Below are positions 16,691 through 26,623 of a DNA stretch of 40,820 nt, piece after piece. Source of the DNA: Clostridiales bacterium (GTDB lineage: Bacteria; Bacillota; Clostridia; Oscillospirales; Oscillospiraceae); assembly GCA_018374635.1 (NCBI GenBank), contig JAHAEW010000022.1:1-40820 (forward strand), given 5' to 3'. A program made the translations under genes and the position numbers. The number at the start of each line of letters is the position of its first letter. The first letter of the stretch is position 1. Under the pieces are notes generated by a model. That model searched no databases. It saw only the letters and a program-made list of their open reading frames with translations, and was not told the DNA's origin.

Positions 16691-16767
16691 TGGCACCCCT
16701 GGCGCGACTCGAACGCACTACATTCCGCTTAGGAGGCGGACCCTCTATCCTGGTGAGGTACAGGGGC
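16691..16767 (-). tRNA. tRNA-Arg (anticodon CCU)
   Basis: Read on the minus strand, a 77-nt cloverleaf can be drawn: 7-bp acceptor stem (GCCCCTG with CAGGGGT, the first pair a G-U wobble), D stem CCTC/GAGG, anticodon stem TCCGC/GCGGA with loop CTCCTAA (anticodon CCT), 5-nt variable loop, T arm with TTCGAGT, discriminator G and encoded CCA. It reads AGG codons, rare in the GC-rich genes here. It has its own promoter and terminator. Confidence 0.95.
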
Positions 16768-16799
16768 GGATCGATCGGGATCAGTCGATCACGATTTGT

Positions 16800-16828
16800 A
16801 TTTTAACCGAAACGCGGGGACATGTCAA
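16800..16828 (-). promoter_or_regulatory. tRNA-Arg promoter
   Basis: On the minus strand TTGACA and TAAAAT are 17 bp apart. The -10 ends about 33 bp before the tRNA 5' end. Confidence 0.8.
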
Positions 16829-16953
16829 CGGCGAAGCGCCCCGCCGGGTTGAGGGCGGTTCCCGCTCCGGGACAAAAAGCGCACGTATAGAATCCGGTTT
16901 TTGACACACGCATTGGGAAAATAGCTGAAAGAGGGTCCTAAACACAAAAAAAG

Positions 16954-16982
16954 TTGCTTTTCCACCGGGTATAGCCTATAAT
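16954..16982 (+). promoter_or_regulatory. typA promoter
   Basis: TTGCTT and TATAAT are separated by 17 bp. The predicted start of transcription near 16989 gives a leader of about 200 nt before the GTG at 17191. Confidence 0.75.
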
Positions 16983-16989
16983 ATTCTCT

Positions 16990-17165
16990 GCTGATTGGGC
17001 GGCGGTGCGGAGAAGACCCGAACGTGAGCGGTTGATCCGGTACTGCCGCAGCCGCCAGGCATGGCGCGGCCGCAGGAGCTCCCTCCCTGCGGAAAGCCGG
17101 GCTGTGCGCCGGAGCGGGCGGTCCGGCCCGGGCGGCGATAGGTCTCAGAGGGAGAGGTCATAAAC
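16990..17165 (+). ncRNA. Structured GC-rich 5' leader of typA
   Basis: The region between promoter and start codon is non-coding and rich in complementary segments: GGCGGC..TGCGG at 16998-17010 with CCGCAGCCGCC at 17046-17056 (11 bp with a 2-nt bulge), CCGCAGG at 17070 with CCTGCGG at 17086, and CCGGGC at 17097 with GCCCGG at 17126. It does not match a riboswitch, T-box or SRP RNA that I recognise. It may be a cis-acting leader or a separate small RNA. It ends before the ribosome binding site and shows no clear T tract. Confidence 0.4.
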
Positions 17166-17190
17166 CAACTTGTTTTAAGAGGTGCTTACC

Positions 17191-19014
17191 GTGCAGAATA
17201 CCAAACTGAGAAACGTAGCCATCATCGCGCACGTCGACCATGGCAAGACCACCCTGGTGGACGAGATGCTCAAGCAGGGCGGCATTTACCGTGAAAACCA
17301 GGCCACGGTGGACCGCGTCATGGACTCCGGCGATCTGGAGCGCGAGCGCGGCATTACCATCCTGGCCAAGAACACCGCCGTCCACTATAAGGACGTGAAA
17401 ATCAACATCGTGGATACCCCGGGCCACGCCGACTTCGGCGGCGAGGTAGAGCGGATCCTGAAGATGGTCAACGGCGTCATCCTGCTGGTGGACGCCGCCG
17501 AGGGCCCCATGCCCCAGACCCGCTTCGTGCTTTCCAAGGCCCTGGAACTGGGCCACAAGGTCATCGTGGTGGTCAATAAGATCGACCGTCCCGACCAGCG
17601 CATCCACGAGGTCATGGACGAGGTGCTGGAGCTGCTGCTGGACCTGAACGCCACCGATGAGCAGTTTGAGTCCCCCACCCTGTTCTGCTCCGGTCGTCAG
17701 GGCACCGCCTCCTACTCTCCCGATGTGCCCGGCACGGACCTGACCCCCCTCTTTGAGACCATTGTGGACTATATCCCCGCGCCCCAGGCCGATGTGGAGG
17801 CTCCCTTCCAGATGCTGGTGTCCTCCATCGACTACAACGAGTTTGTGGGCCGTATCGCCATCGGCCGCATCGAGCGGGGCGCCATCAGGCAGAATCAGGA
17901 GATCGCAGTGTGCAACTTCCACACCCCGGATGAGCCCGCCAAGAAGGCCAAGGCGGTTTCCCTCTATGAGTTTGACGGTCTGGGCAAGGTGCCGGTGACC
18001 GAGTCCTCCGCTGGCAACATCATTGCCATGAGCGGCATCGGCGACATCACCATCGGCGATACCATCTGCGCTACTGACGCGGTGGAACCCATGGAGTTCG
18101 TACAGATCTCCGCCCCCACCATTGAGATGACCTTCTCGGTCAACGACTCCCCCTTTGCCGGCCGTGAGGGCAAGTTCGTCACCTCCCGCCAGCTGCGGGA
18201 GCGCCTCTTCCGGGAGACCCTGAAGGACGTCTCCCTCCGGGTCACCGAGACCGAGAACACCGACGCCTTCAATGTGGCCGGCCGCGGCGAGATGTCCCTG
18301 TCCATCCTGATCGAGACCATGCGCCGGGAGGGCTATGAGTTCCAGGTCTCTCCCCCGCGCGTACTCTACCAGGAGATCGACGGCAAGAAGTGCGAGCCCA
18401 TTGAGCGCCTGGTGGTGGATGTGCCCGCCGATTCTGTGGGCGCCGTCATGGAGAAGATTGGCTCCCGCAAGGGTGAGATCCTGGAGATGAATCCGGTGGG
18501 TGAGCGGATGAAGCTGGAGTTCCTGGTCCCGGCCCGGGGCCTGTTTGGCTACCGCAACGAGTTCCTCACCGACACCAAGGGCGAGGGTATCATGGCCTCG
18601 GTCTTTGAGTGCTACGCCCCCTACAAGGGCGACATCGCCCGCCGCGCCACCGGCTCCCTGGTGGCCTTTGAGACCGGCGAGGCGGTGACCTACGGCCTTT
18701 TCAACGCCCAGGAGCGCGGGGCTCTCTTCATCGGGCCGGGCACCCCGGTCTACGCCGGCATGGTGGTGGGCGAGACGCCCAAGCAGGAGGACATCTCGGT
18801 CAACATCTGCAAAAAGAAGCAGCTGACCAACATGCGCGCCTCCGGCTCGGATGAGGCCCTGCGTCTGACCACGCCCCGCCAGCTGTCTCTGGAGCAGTGC
18901 CTGGAGTTCCTCAGCGACGACGAGCTGCTGGAGGTCACGCCCGAGAACCTGCGCCTGCGCAAGCGCATCCTCAGCCATGCCGACCGCATGAAAGCGCTGA
19001 AGGGAAGCAAGTAA
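17191..19014 (+). CDS. typA: Translational GTPase TypA/BipA
   Basis: About 607 residues, full length. A ribosome-binding GTPase that helps 50S assembly and stress or cold adaptation. The G domain shows AHVDHGKTT (G1), RGITI (G2), DTPGHADFGGEV (G3) and NKIDRPDQR (G4); EF-G-like domains follow, and the TypA-specific C-terminus has NEFLTDTKGEGIM and VNICKKKQLTNMRASG. The GTG at 17191 is 6 nt after AAGAGGTG; another GTG 3 codons earlier overlaps this binding site. Long frames on the opposite strand are GC-codon shadows. Confidence 0.97.
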   Translation: MQNTKLRNVAIIAHVDHGKTTLVDEMLKQGGIYRENQATVDRVMDSGDLERERGITILAKNTAVHYKDVKINIVDTPGHADFGGEVERILKMVNGVILLVDAAEGPMPQTRFVLSKALELGHKVIVVVNKIDRPDQRIHEVMDEVLELLLDLNATDEQFESPTLFCSGRQGTASYSPDVPGTDLTPLFETIVDYIPAPQADVEAPFQMLVSSIDYNEFVGRIAIGRIERGAIRQNQEIAVCNFHTPDEPAKKAKAVSLYEFDGLGKVPVTESSAGNIIAMSGIGDITIGDTICATDAVEPMEFVQISAPTIEMTFSVNDSPFAGREGKFVTSRQLRERLFRETLKDVSLRVTETENTDAFNVAGRGEMSLSILIETMRREGYEFQVSPPRVLYQEIDGKKCEPIERLVVDVPADSVGAVMEKIGSRKGEILEMNPVGERMKLEFLVPARGLFGYRNEFLTDTKGEGIMASVFECYAPYKGDIARRATGSLVAFETGEAVTYGLFNAQERGALFIGPGTPVYAGMVVGETPKQEDISVNICKKKQLTNMRASGSDEALRLTTPRQLSLEQCLEFLSDDELLEVTPENLRLRKRILSHADRMKALKGSK

Positions 19015-19029
19015 GTCTGTAACTATGGC

Positions 19030-19062
19030 ATGGGGCGGCCCCTCCGGGCTGCCCCATATTTT
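19030..19062 (+). terminator. typA terminator
   Basis: An imperfect GC-rich stem (TGGGGCGGCCC, loop CTCC, GGGCTGCCCCA with one G-T pair) is followed by TATTTT. Confidence 0.75.
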
Positions 19063-19172
19063 CATGTCATATTTGAGTAATTATACATGATATATCCGAT
19101 GTAAAATCGACTCCATTTTGGGACGCATAAAAAATGGAAGTCCATTCACAAAAGCGAAAGGAAGCGTTGCTG

Positions 19173-19661
19173 ATGCATATTCATATTCGTACGGTCACCC
19201 CTGCCGATCTGGATGCGGTATGCCGGGTAGAGAACGCCGGCTTTCCGCCCGCGGAGGCGGCCACCCGCAGGGCCTTCCAATACCGGATCGCCGCATTTCC
19301 TGCGTGGTTTTTGGTGGCGGAGGAACATGGAACGGTGGTGGGATTGCTCAACGGCCCCGCCACACGGGAGCGTTTTATCTGTGATGCCATCTATGAGCCG
19401 GGCGGAGCGGACAGCGTGGGGGAAACGATGGCGATTTTGGGCCTGGCCGTCCTGCCGGAATACCGCCGGAAGGGGGTGGCCGCCCGGCTGATGGAGGAAT
19501 ATCTCGCCAAGGCCCGGCAGGCCGGAAAACGCCGTGTGGTGCTCACTTGCAAGGAAGAATTGATCCACTACTATGAGACCTTCGGGTTTTGCAGCTGCGG
19601 CGTCTCGCAGTCGGTCCACGGCGGGGCCGTATGGTATGATATGGAGTGTATCCTGGCCTGA
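19173..19661 (+). CDS. GNAT family N-acetyltransferase
   Basis: About 162 residues. The acetyl-CoA-binding motif A is clear: LGLAVLPEYRRKGVAARLM (Q/R-x-x-G-x-G/A), followed by YYETFGF of motif B. The arrangement, with NGPATRER in the middle, recalls aralkylamine-N-acetyltransferase-like bacterial proteins, but the substrate is not known. The ATG at 19173 begins the family sequence IHIRTVTPADLDAV and follows AAAGGAAG; a frame starting 13 codons earlier is possible but adds no conserved residues. Single gene with its own terminator. Confidence 0.88.
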   Translation: MHIHIRTVTPADLDAVCRVENAGFPPAEAATRRAFQYRIAAFPAWFLVAEEHGTVVGLLNGPATRERFICDAIYEPGGADSVGETMAILGLAVLPEYRRKGVAARLMEEYLAKARQAGKRRVVLTCKEELIHYYETFGFCSCGVSQSVHGGAVWYDMECILA

Positions 19662-19679
19662 GCCGGCTCAGACAGCACG

Positions 19680-19716
19680 AAAATGGAGCGTCCATTCCGG
19701 GCGCTCCATTTTTTAT
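19680..19716 (+). terminator. Terminator after the GNAT gene
   Basis: A 10-bp stem AAATGGAGCG/CGCTCCATTT, loop of 11, is followed by further T (six in a row in total). Confidence 0.85.
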
Positions 19717-19743
19717 ACCGGAGATTCTAGTACAAAATTTTTC

Positions 19744-19772
19744 TTGACATTTGGCTGTCCACTGTCTAAAAT
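19744..19772 (+). promoter_or_regulatory. Promoter of the fatty-acid synthesis operon
   Basis: A perfect TTGACA and TAAAAT are separated by 17 bp, about 84 bp before acpP. This is the only clear promoter until the one before the MarR gene, so the eleven fatty-acid genes probably form one transcript of over 9 kb. Confidence 0.85.
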
Positions 19773-19777
19773 ACGCT

Positions 19778-19812
19778 TAAATCATTTTAATTAAATTTTT
19801 TTAACTAAAATG
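19778..19812. promoter_or_regulatory. AT-rich palindrome, probable operator of the fab operon
   Basis: Directly after the -10 box is a stretch with the 10-bp perfect palindrome TTTAATTAAA (19786-19795) and flanking TTAA half-sites. A repressor bound here would cover the transcription start. It is neither the FapR consensus nor the streptococcal FabT box. The MarR-type gene at the operon end is the obvious candidate ligand. Confidence 0.45.
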
Positions 19813-19855
19813 CAAAAACAACAACAGGCGACCCTGTCGCAGAGGGAGTTTCTTT

Positions 19856-20080
19856 ATGTTTGAAAAAGTGCGTGATATCATCGTTGCCAACCTGAGCTGT
19901 GATCCTGAGAGCGTGACCATGGAGGCCAGCCTGACCGAGGACTTGGAGCTGGATTCCCTGGACGCGGTGGATCTGAACGCCGCGCTGGAGGAGGAGCTGG
20001 GCGTGGCTATGCCTGACGAGGTCCTCAAGGACGTGCAGACCGTGGGCGACATTGTCCGCTACCTGGAAGAGCACGCCTAA
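19856..20080 (+). CDS. acpP: Acyl carrier protein
   Basis: A 74-residue acidic four-helix protein. The 4'-phosphopantetheine attachment Ser34 is in ELDSLDAVDL. It carries growing acyl chains between the enzymes encoded downstream. A GAGGGAG site precedes the ATG. It is the first gene of the operon, only 3 bp before accB; putting the most abundant component first fits promoter-proximal high expression. Confidence 0.96.
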   Translation: MFEKVRDIIVANLSCDPESVTMEASLTEDLELDSLDAVDLNAALEEELGVAMPDEVLKDVQTVGDIVRYLEEHA

Positions 20081-20083
20081 GCC

Positions 20084-20521
20084 ATGGACTTCAAGGAGAT
20101 TTACGCGCTGATGGAGCGTTTTGAGGCCAGCTCCATTCAGCATTTCGAGCTGGAGCAGAAGGATGTTCGCCTCATGCTGGACAAGAGCCTGCCTGCGGCG
20201 CCTGCGGTTGTCCCCGCCTCTGCCTCTGTGCCGGGCGCGGTGGTCCAAGCCGCTCCGGAGCCTGCCGCCCCGGCCCCGGATACCGGGGCGGACTTCATCA
20301 AAGCCCCCCTGGTGGGAACCTTCTACGCCGCATCCTCCCCCGACGCCGCCCCCTTTGCCCCCGTGGGCACGGCGGTCAAAAAGGGGCAGACCGTGTGCAT
20401 CCTGGAGGCCATGAAGATGATGAGCGAGGTCCCCGCCCCCGCCGACGGTATTATCGCCGAGGTGCTGGTGTCGGACGGAGAGCTGGTGGGCTTCGACCAG
20501 CCCCTCTTCCGCCTCAAGTAA
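20084..20521 (+). CDS. accB: Biotin carboxyl carrier protein of acetyl-CoA carboxylase
   Basis: A 145-residue protein with an N-terminal helical part, a Pro/Ala-rich linker (about 37-66) and a C-terminal biotinyl domain with the biotin Lys111 in EAMKMMSEVPAP. It carries CO2 from biotin carboxylase to the transferase. It lies between acpP and accC with short gaps (3 and 10 bp). Confidence 0.96.
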   Translation: MDFKEIYALMERFEASSIQHFELEQKDVRLMLDKSLPAAPAVVPASASVPGAVVQAAPEPAAPAPDTGADFIKAPLVGTFYAASSPDAAPFAPVGTAVKKGQTVCILEAMKMMSEVPAPADGIIAEVLVSDGELVGFDQPLFRLK

Positions 20522-20531
20522 GGAGAGAACC

Positions 20532-21908
<1,377 letters not shown>

Positions 21909-21930
21909 GGTATAAGGAGGCGAGCAAGCC

Positions 21931-22812
21931 TTGAATCACCTCTTTCGCGCCCGCCGGGAACGGCTCATGCAGCTCCAGCAGCAGCGGGGACTGCGGGAAA
22001 AGGCGGCCGTCAAGCGCCCAGAAGCCGCAGTCTTTGAAAAATGTCCCGCCTGCGGGGCGGCCATCTCCAAGCGGGACCTGGTCCGGGCCCTGTATGTGTG
22101 CCCCCGGTGCGGCCATCACCACAAAATCGGTGCTTATCTGCGCCTGTCCATGCTCCTGGACCCCCACACCTTTCAGGAGCTGGACGAGCGCTTTTCCATG
22201 CCAAATCTGCTGAACTTTCCCGGCTATGACGAGAAGCTGGACCAGCTCCGGCGCACCACCGGCCTCACGGAGGCGGTGGTCACGGCCCGGGGCAAGGTCA
22301 ACGGCCGCCCCATCATCGCCGCTGTGCTGGACAGCCGGTTCCTCATGGGAAGCATGGGAGTCGCGGTGGGCGAGAAGGTCACCCGGGCGGTGGAAGCGGC
22401 CCGAAAGCAGCGCCTTCCGCTGGTCATCTTTTCGGCCAGCGGCGGCGCCCGGATGCAGGAGGGGATCCTCTCCCTCATGCAGATGGCCAAGACCAGCGCC
22501 GCACTGGAGAAGTTTTCCCGGTCCGGCGGACTCTACATCTCGGTCTTTACCCACCCCACCACCGGCGGGGTGACGGCCTCTTTCGCCTCGCTGGGGGACT
22601 ATACCCTGGCTGAGCCGGGGGCCCTCATCGGCTTTGCCGGCCCCCGGGTCATTGAACAGACCATCGGCCAGAAGCTCCCCCAGGGCTTCCAGCGGGCCGA
22701 ATATCTGGAGGAACACGGTTTTGTGGACCAGATCGTCCCCCGTGCCCGGATGCGGGAGACCATCTCGCGCATCCTCACACTCCACGAGAAGGGAGGCAAG
22801 CTCCGTGATTAA
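21931..22812 (+). CDS. accD: Acetyl-CoA carboxylase carboxyltransferase subunit beta
   Basis: A 293-residue subunit with an N-terminal four-Cys zinc ribbon (CPAC..CPRC, about residues 35-60) and a crotonase-like core with FSASGGARMQEG and PTTGGVTASFA. The start is a TTG at 21931, 9 nt after TAAGGAGG; no better ATG exists upstream of the family N-terminus. It overlaps accA by 8 bp, as expected for subunits made in equal amounts. Confidence 0.96.
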   Translation: MNHLFRARRERLMQLQQQRGLREKAAVKRPEAAVFEKCPACGAAISKRDLVRALYVCPRCGHHHKIGAYLRLSMLLDPHTFQELDERFSMPNLLNFPGYDEKLDQLRRTTGLTEAVVTARGKVNGRPIIAAVLDSRFLMGSMGVAVGEKVTRAVEAARKQRLPLVIFSASGGARMQEGILSLMQMAKTSAALEKFSRSGGLYISVFTHPTTGGVTASFASLGDYTLAEPGALIGFAGPRVIEQTIGQKLPQGFQRAEYLEEHGFVDQIVPRARMRETISRILTLHEKGGKLRD

Positions 22813-23746
22813 AGAAGTGGAAGCCAAGCTGGCGGTCATGGACCGGGAGCTCACCGCCCTGGGGGATGCGGCGGACGCCGCGTCCCAGATCCGCCGCGCC
22901 CAGCTCCTGCGGGACGAAGAGGAGCTCCTCCAGGCCTGCCGGGACTGCACCCCCGAGGACCGGGTCTACCTGGCCCGCCACGCCGGACGCCCGGGGACCG
23001 CGGATTTCATCCAGGCTCTCTTTACCGACTTCTTTGAGTGCAAGGGGGACCGGCTGTGCCGGGAGGACCCCAGCATCCTGGGCGGCGTGGCCCTCTACCA
23101 CGGACTTCCGGTCACGGTCCTGGGCCACCGGAAGGGCAAAAATCTGGAGGAGAACATGGCCTGCAACTTCGGCATGCCCTCCCCGGAGGGCTACCGAAAG
23201 GCCCAGCGTTTGATGAAGCAGGCGGAAAAGTTCGGCCGCCCCATCCTCACTTTTGTGGACACCCCCGGCGCCTATCCCGGGCTGGAGGCGGAGGCCCGCG
23301 GCCAGGGGGAGGCCATCGCCTCCAGCCTGGCCCTGATGTCCGCTCTGGAGGTGCCGGTGATCACCGTGGTCATCGGCGAGGGCGGGAGCGGCGGCGCCCT
23401 GGCGCTGGCCGTGGCCAACCGGGTGCTCATGCTGGAGAACGCGGTCTACTCCGTGCTCTCCCCCGAGGGCTTTGCCTCCATCCTCTGGAAGGACTCCGGC
23501 CGTGCGGGCGAGGCCGCCGGGCTCATGAAGCTCACCGCCGCCGATCTCCTCGCGCTGGGGGCAGCCGACCAGGTCATCCCTGAGCCTCTGGGCGGCGCCC
23601 ATCGGGAGCCGGAGAGCGTCTACCGCGCGGTGGACCGGGCCGTCCACGCCCATCTCTCCCAGCTGCTCAAGCTGCGCTCTCCCGCCGCACACCGCTATCA
23701 GAAATTCCGTGAAATGGGCCTCAACGCCCGAAAGGAGGCCCTATGA
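22805..23746 (+). CDS. accA: Acetyl-CoA carboxylase carboxyltransferase subunit alpha
   Basis: About 313 residues. It has the helical N-terminus and the AccA core DRLCREDPSILGG, RPILTFVDTPGAYPG, GEGGSGGALALAVANRV and VYSVLSPEGFASILWKD. The GTG at 22805 follows AAGGGAGG within the end of accD and overlaps it by 8 bp. Its stop overlaps the fabH ATG by 4 bp, so accD-accA-fabH are translationally coupled. Confidence 0.96.
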   Translation: MIKEVEAKLAVMDRELTALGDAADAASQIRRAQLLRDEEELLQACRDCTPEDRVYLARHAGRPGTADFIQALFTDFFECKGDRLCREDPSILGGVALYHGLPVTVLGHRKGKNLEENMACNFGMPSPEGYRKAQRLMKQAEKFGRPILTFVDTPGAYPGLEAEARGQGEAIASSLALMSALEVPVITVVIGEGGSGGALALAVANRVLMLENAVYSVLSPEGFASILWKDSGRAGEAAGLMKLTAADLLALGAADQVIPEPLGGAHREPESVYRAVDRAVHAHLSQLLKLRSPAAHRYQKFREMGLNARKEAL

Positions 23747-24681
23747 GAGGACTGCGCTTTGTATCCATCGCCCGGTATGTGCCGGAGAAGGTGGTCACCA
23801 ACGACGACCTCAGCCGCATCGTGGACACCAATGACGAGTGGATCCGCACCCGCACCGGTATCGGCGAGCGGCATTTTTCCGACGGGGAGACCTCGGTGGA
23901 TCTCTGCGCCGGGGCGGCCCGCCTGGCTCTGGAGCGCGCCGGCATTGCGCCGGAGGAGCTGGCCGGATGCGTCGTGGCCACCTGCACCCCGGACCACGCC
24001 TCCCCCGCCAACGCCTGCCTGGTGCAGGCGGCGCTGGGACTGCCTGAGAACATTCCCTGCTTTGATGTGAGCGCCGGATGCACCGGCTTCCTCTACGGCC
24101 TGGAGAGCGTCCGGGGCATGCTGGCCCTGGAAGAGCAGAAAAAGTACGCCCTCCTCATCGGCTGCGACCAGCTCAGCCGGGTCATTGACATGACCGACCG
24201 GAGCACCTGCGTCCTCTTCGGCGACGGCGCGGGCGCGGCGGTGCTGGCGCTGGAGGACCGGCTCTGGCACGCCGACCTGGGCAGCCGGGGCAATGCCGAG
24301 GTGCTCTGGCTCAATGGGCCTGGACCCGAGACCACCTACATCCATATGGACGGCCCCGGCGTCTACCGCTTTGCGGTGGAGGCCCTGCCCTCCTGTGCCC
24401 GCACGCTGCTGGACAAGAGCGGCCTGACCCTGGAAGATATCAACTGGATCGTTCCCCACCAGGCCAACCGCCGCATCATTGAGACGGCGGCCAAGCGTCT
24501 CCATGCCCCGCTGGAGAAGTTTTATCAGAATATGGAGCGCTACGGCAACACCTCCGCCGCCTCCGTTCCCATCGCGCTGGACGAGATGGTGGAGCAGGGG
24601 CTGCTCAAGCGGGGACAGAAGGTATTGGCCGTGGCCTTTGGCGCGGGCCTCACCTGGGGCGGCGCCCTGTTCGAGTGGTAA
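23743..24681 (+). CDS. fabH: Beta-ketoacyl-ACP synthase III
   Basis: A 312-residue condensing enzyme that starts chains from acetyl-CoA (or a branched primer) and malonyl-ACP. The catalytic triad is visible: Cys113 in DVSAGCTGFLYGL, His in VPHQANRRI and Asn in YGNTSAASVP. The length is typical. The primer preference cannot be read from the sequence. It overlaps accA by 4 bp. Confidence 0.96.
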   Translation: MRGLRFVSIARYVPEKVVTNDDLSRIVDTNDEWIRTRTGIGERHFSDGETSVDLCAGAARLALERAGIAPEELAGCVVATCTPDHASPANACLVQAALGLPENIPCFDVSAGCTGFLYGLESVRGMLALEEQKKYALLIGCDQLSRVIDMTDRSTCVLFGDGAGAAVLALEDRLWHADLGSRGNAEVLWLNGPGPETTYIHMDGPGVYRFAVEALPSCARTLLDKSGLTLEDINWIVPHQANRRIIETAAKRLHAPLEKFYQNMERYGNTSAASVPIALDEMVEQGLLKRGQKVLAVAFGAGLTWGGALFEW

Positions 24682-24715
24682 GGCCGCCTCCTCCAACTCC
24701 GAAAGGAAGGTTTAC

Positions 24716-25648
24716 ATGAAACTCAACGAGATCCTGGGGACGGAGTTCCCCTTTATCCAGGGCGGTATGGCCAACATCGCCACCGGCGCCTTTGCCGCAG
24801 CCGTCTCCAACGCGGGCGCCCTGGGCCTCATCGGCGCGGGCGGCATGAGCCCGGAGTCCTTCCGGGAGAACATCCATCTGTGCCGCACCCTGACCGATCA
24901 GCCCTTTGGCGTGAACATCATGCTCATGCATCCCCAGGCCGGCGAGCTGGCCAAGATCGCCGCCGAGGAGAAGGTGGCGGTCGTCACCACCGGCGCGGGC
25001 AGCCCCGGCCCCTATGTCTCCCTGTGGAAGGAGGCGGGGGCCAAGGTCTTCCCCGTGGTCTCCGCGGTCTCTCTGGCCAAGATGATGGCCAAGGCCGGGG
25101 TGGACGGCGTCATCGCCGAGGGCACCGAGAGCGGCGGGCACGTGGGGGAGACCACCACCATGGCCCTGGTACCCCAGGTGTGCGACGCGGTGGACATCCC
25201 CGTCATTGCCGCCGGCGGCATTGCCGACGGCCGCCAGCTCCTGGCCGCCTATGCTCTGGGCGCCTGCGGCGCGCAGCTGGGCACCTGCCTGCTGGTGAGC
25301 GAGGAGTGCCCCATCCACGAGAACTATAAGCAGGCGGTCATCGCGGCCAAGGACCGCTCCACCGTGGTCACCGGCCGCTCGGTGGGCGCCCCGGTCCGGG
25401 TCATCAAGAACCAGATGACCAAGGACTACCTGGCCCGGGAGAAGTCCGGCGCCGACAAAATGGAGCTGGAGCGCTTTACCCTGGGAAGCCTCCGCCGGGC
25501 CGTCTTTGACGGCGACACCCGCACCGGCAGCCTCATGGCCGGACAGGTGGCCGGTATGGTCCACAGCATCCGCCCCCTGCGCGCTATCTTTGAGGAACTC
25601 CAGGCCCAGTCGGAGGCCTGCCTGCGGGCGCTGAACCAGTCCAGATAA
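24716..25648 (+). CDS. fabK: FMN-dependent enoyl-ACP reductase II
   Basis: A 310-residue member of the nitronate monooxygenase-like flavoprotein family, with PFIQGGMANIATGAFAAAVS at the N-terminus, the active-site segment EGTESGGHVGE and the phosphate-binding IPVIAAGGIADGRQLLAAY. In this context it is FabK, the triclosan-insensitive enoyl reductase of many Firmicutes. No FabI appears in the operon. The ATG at 24716 follows GAAAGGAAGG. Confidence 0.95.
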   Translation: MKLNEILGTEFPFIQGGMANIATGAFAAAVSNAGALGLIGAGGMSPESFRENIHLCRTLTDQPFGVNIMLMHPQAGELAKIAAEEKVAVVTTGAGSPGPYVSLWKEAGAKVFPVVSAVSLAKMMAKAGVDGVIAEGTESGGHVGETTTMALVPQVCDAVDIPVIAAGGIADGRQLLAAYALGACGAQLGTCLLVSEECPIHENYKQAVIAAKDRSTVVTGRSVGAPVRVIKNQMTKDYLAREKSGADKMELERFTLGSLRRAVFDGDTRTGSLMAGQVAGMVHSIRPLRAIFEELQAQSEACLRALNQSR

Positions 25649-25691
25649 CCGGGACGGCATCCGTCCCAGATCATTGAACGAGGAGCACACG

Positions 25692-26621
25692 ATGAAACTC
25701 GCCTTTTTATATGCCGGCCAGGGCGCCCAGCACGTGGGCATGGGCCGGGATTTCTACGAGCAGTTCCCCCTGTTCCGGGAAGTATTCGACGCCGCGCCCG
25801 TGGACTTTGACCTGAAAAAGCTCTGCTTTGAGGGGCCGGAGGAGCGGCTCTCCGATACCCGCTACACCCAGCCCTGCATGGTGGCCTTTGCCGCTGGTGT
25901 GACGGGGCTGCTCTATCAGGCGGGCATCCGCCCCGCCATGGCCGCCGGGCTGAGCCTGGGGGAGTATTCCGCGCTCACCGCCGCCGGCGTATTCGACCCC
26001 AAGACCGCCATCGAGCTGGCGGCCTTCCGGGGCAAGGCCATGGCGGAGGCTGTTGCCGGGCGCCCCTGCGGCATGGCCGCGGTGCTCCATCTGGAGCGGG
26101 AAAAGCTCCAGGCCGCCTGTGACGCCGCCTCCGGGCTGGGCGTGGCCGAGATCGCCAACTACAACTGCCCCGGACAGCTGGTCATCGCCGGGGACGCCGC
26201 GGCGGTGGAGAAGGCCGGGGAGCTGGCCAGGGAGGCGGGCGCCCGCCGGGTGGTCCCCCTGAAGGTAAGCGGGCCCTTCCACACCTCCCTCATGGCCCCC
26301 GCCGGAGACACCCTGCGGGAGAAGTTCCGCACGGTCTCCTTCCGGCCCATGTCCTTCCCCGTCCTCTTCAACTGCAAGGGGGATGTGCTGGGCGCGGGGG
26401 ACACCATCCCGGGGCTGCTGGAGCGGCAGGTCCAGAGCAGCGTCTATCTGGAGGACACCATCCGCCGCATGGCCGAGCACGGGGTGGATATCTTCGTGGA
26501 GATCGGTCCGGGCAAGGCCCTCTCGGGCTTTGTCCGCAAGACGGTCAAGGATGTGGCCGCCTATTCCATTGACACCGTGGAGGACCTGAACGGGGTCCTT
26601 GCCGCCCTGAAAGGAGCATGA
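25692..26621 (+). CDS. fabD: Malonyl-CoA:ACP transacylase
   Basis: A 309-residue acyltransferase that loads malonate on ACP. It has YAGQGAQHVGMG at the N-terminus, the nucleophile Ser in GLSLGEYSAL, and the catalytic His in GPFHTSLM. The ATG at 25692 follows GAGGAG; an earlier in-frame TTG has no binding site. The stop is 2 bp before the chosen fabG start. Confidence 0.96.
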   Translation: MKLAFLYAGQGAQHVGMGRDFYEQFPLFREVFDAAPVDFDLKKLCFEGPEERLSDTRYTQPCMVAFAAGVTGLLYQAGIRPAMAAGLSLGEYSALTAAGVFDPKTAIELAAFRGKAMAEAVAGRPCGMAAVLHLEREKLQAACDAASGLGVAEIANYNCPGQLVIAGDAAAVEKAGELAREAGARRVVPLKVSGPFHTSLMAPAGDTLREKFRTVSFRPMSFPVLFNCKGDVLGAGDTIPGLLERQVQSSVYLEDTIRRMAEHGVDIFVEIGPGKALSGFVRKTVKDVAAYSIDTVEDLNGVLAALKGA

Positions 26622-26623
26622 CA

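Noticed and set aside
16990..17165. SRP RNA, 6S RNA or T-box in the typA leader
   Set aside because: The conserved SRP GGAAGNAGC-type loop motif and the T-box bulge sequence were not found; kept only as a structured leader.
17158..19065. A 635-codon open frame antisense to typA
   Set aside because: It mirrors typA codons in a GC-rich gene, has no family character or ribosome site, and typA is unambiguous.
19786..19795. A FapR operator
   Set aside because: The TTAGTACCT-type consensus is absent; the palindrome is different and a MarR gene is at hand.
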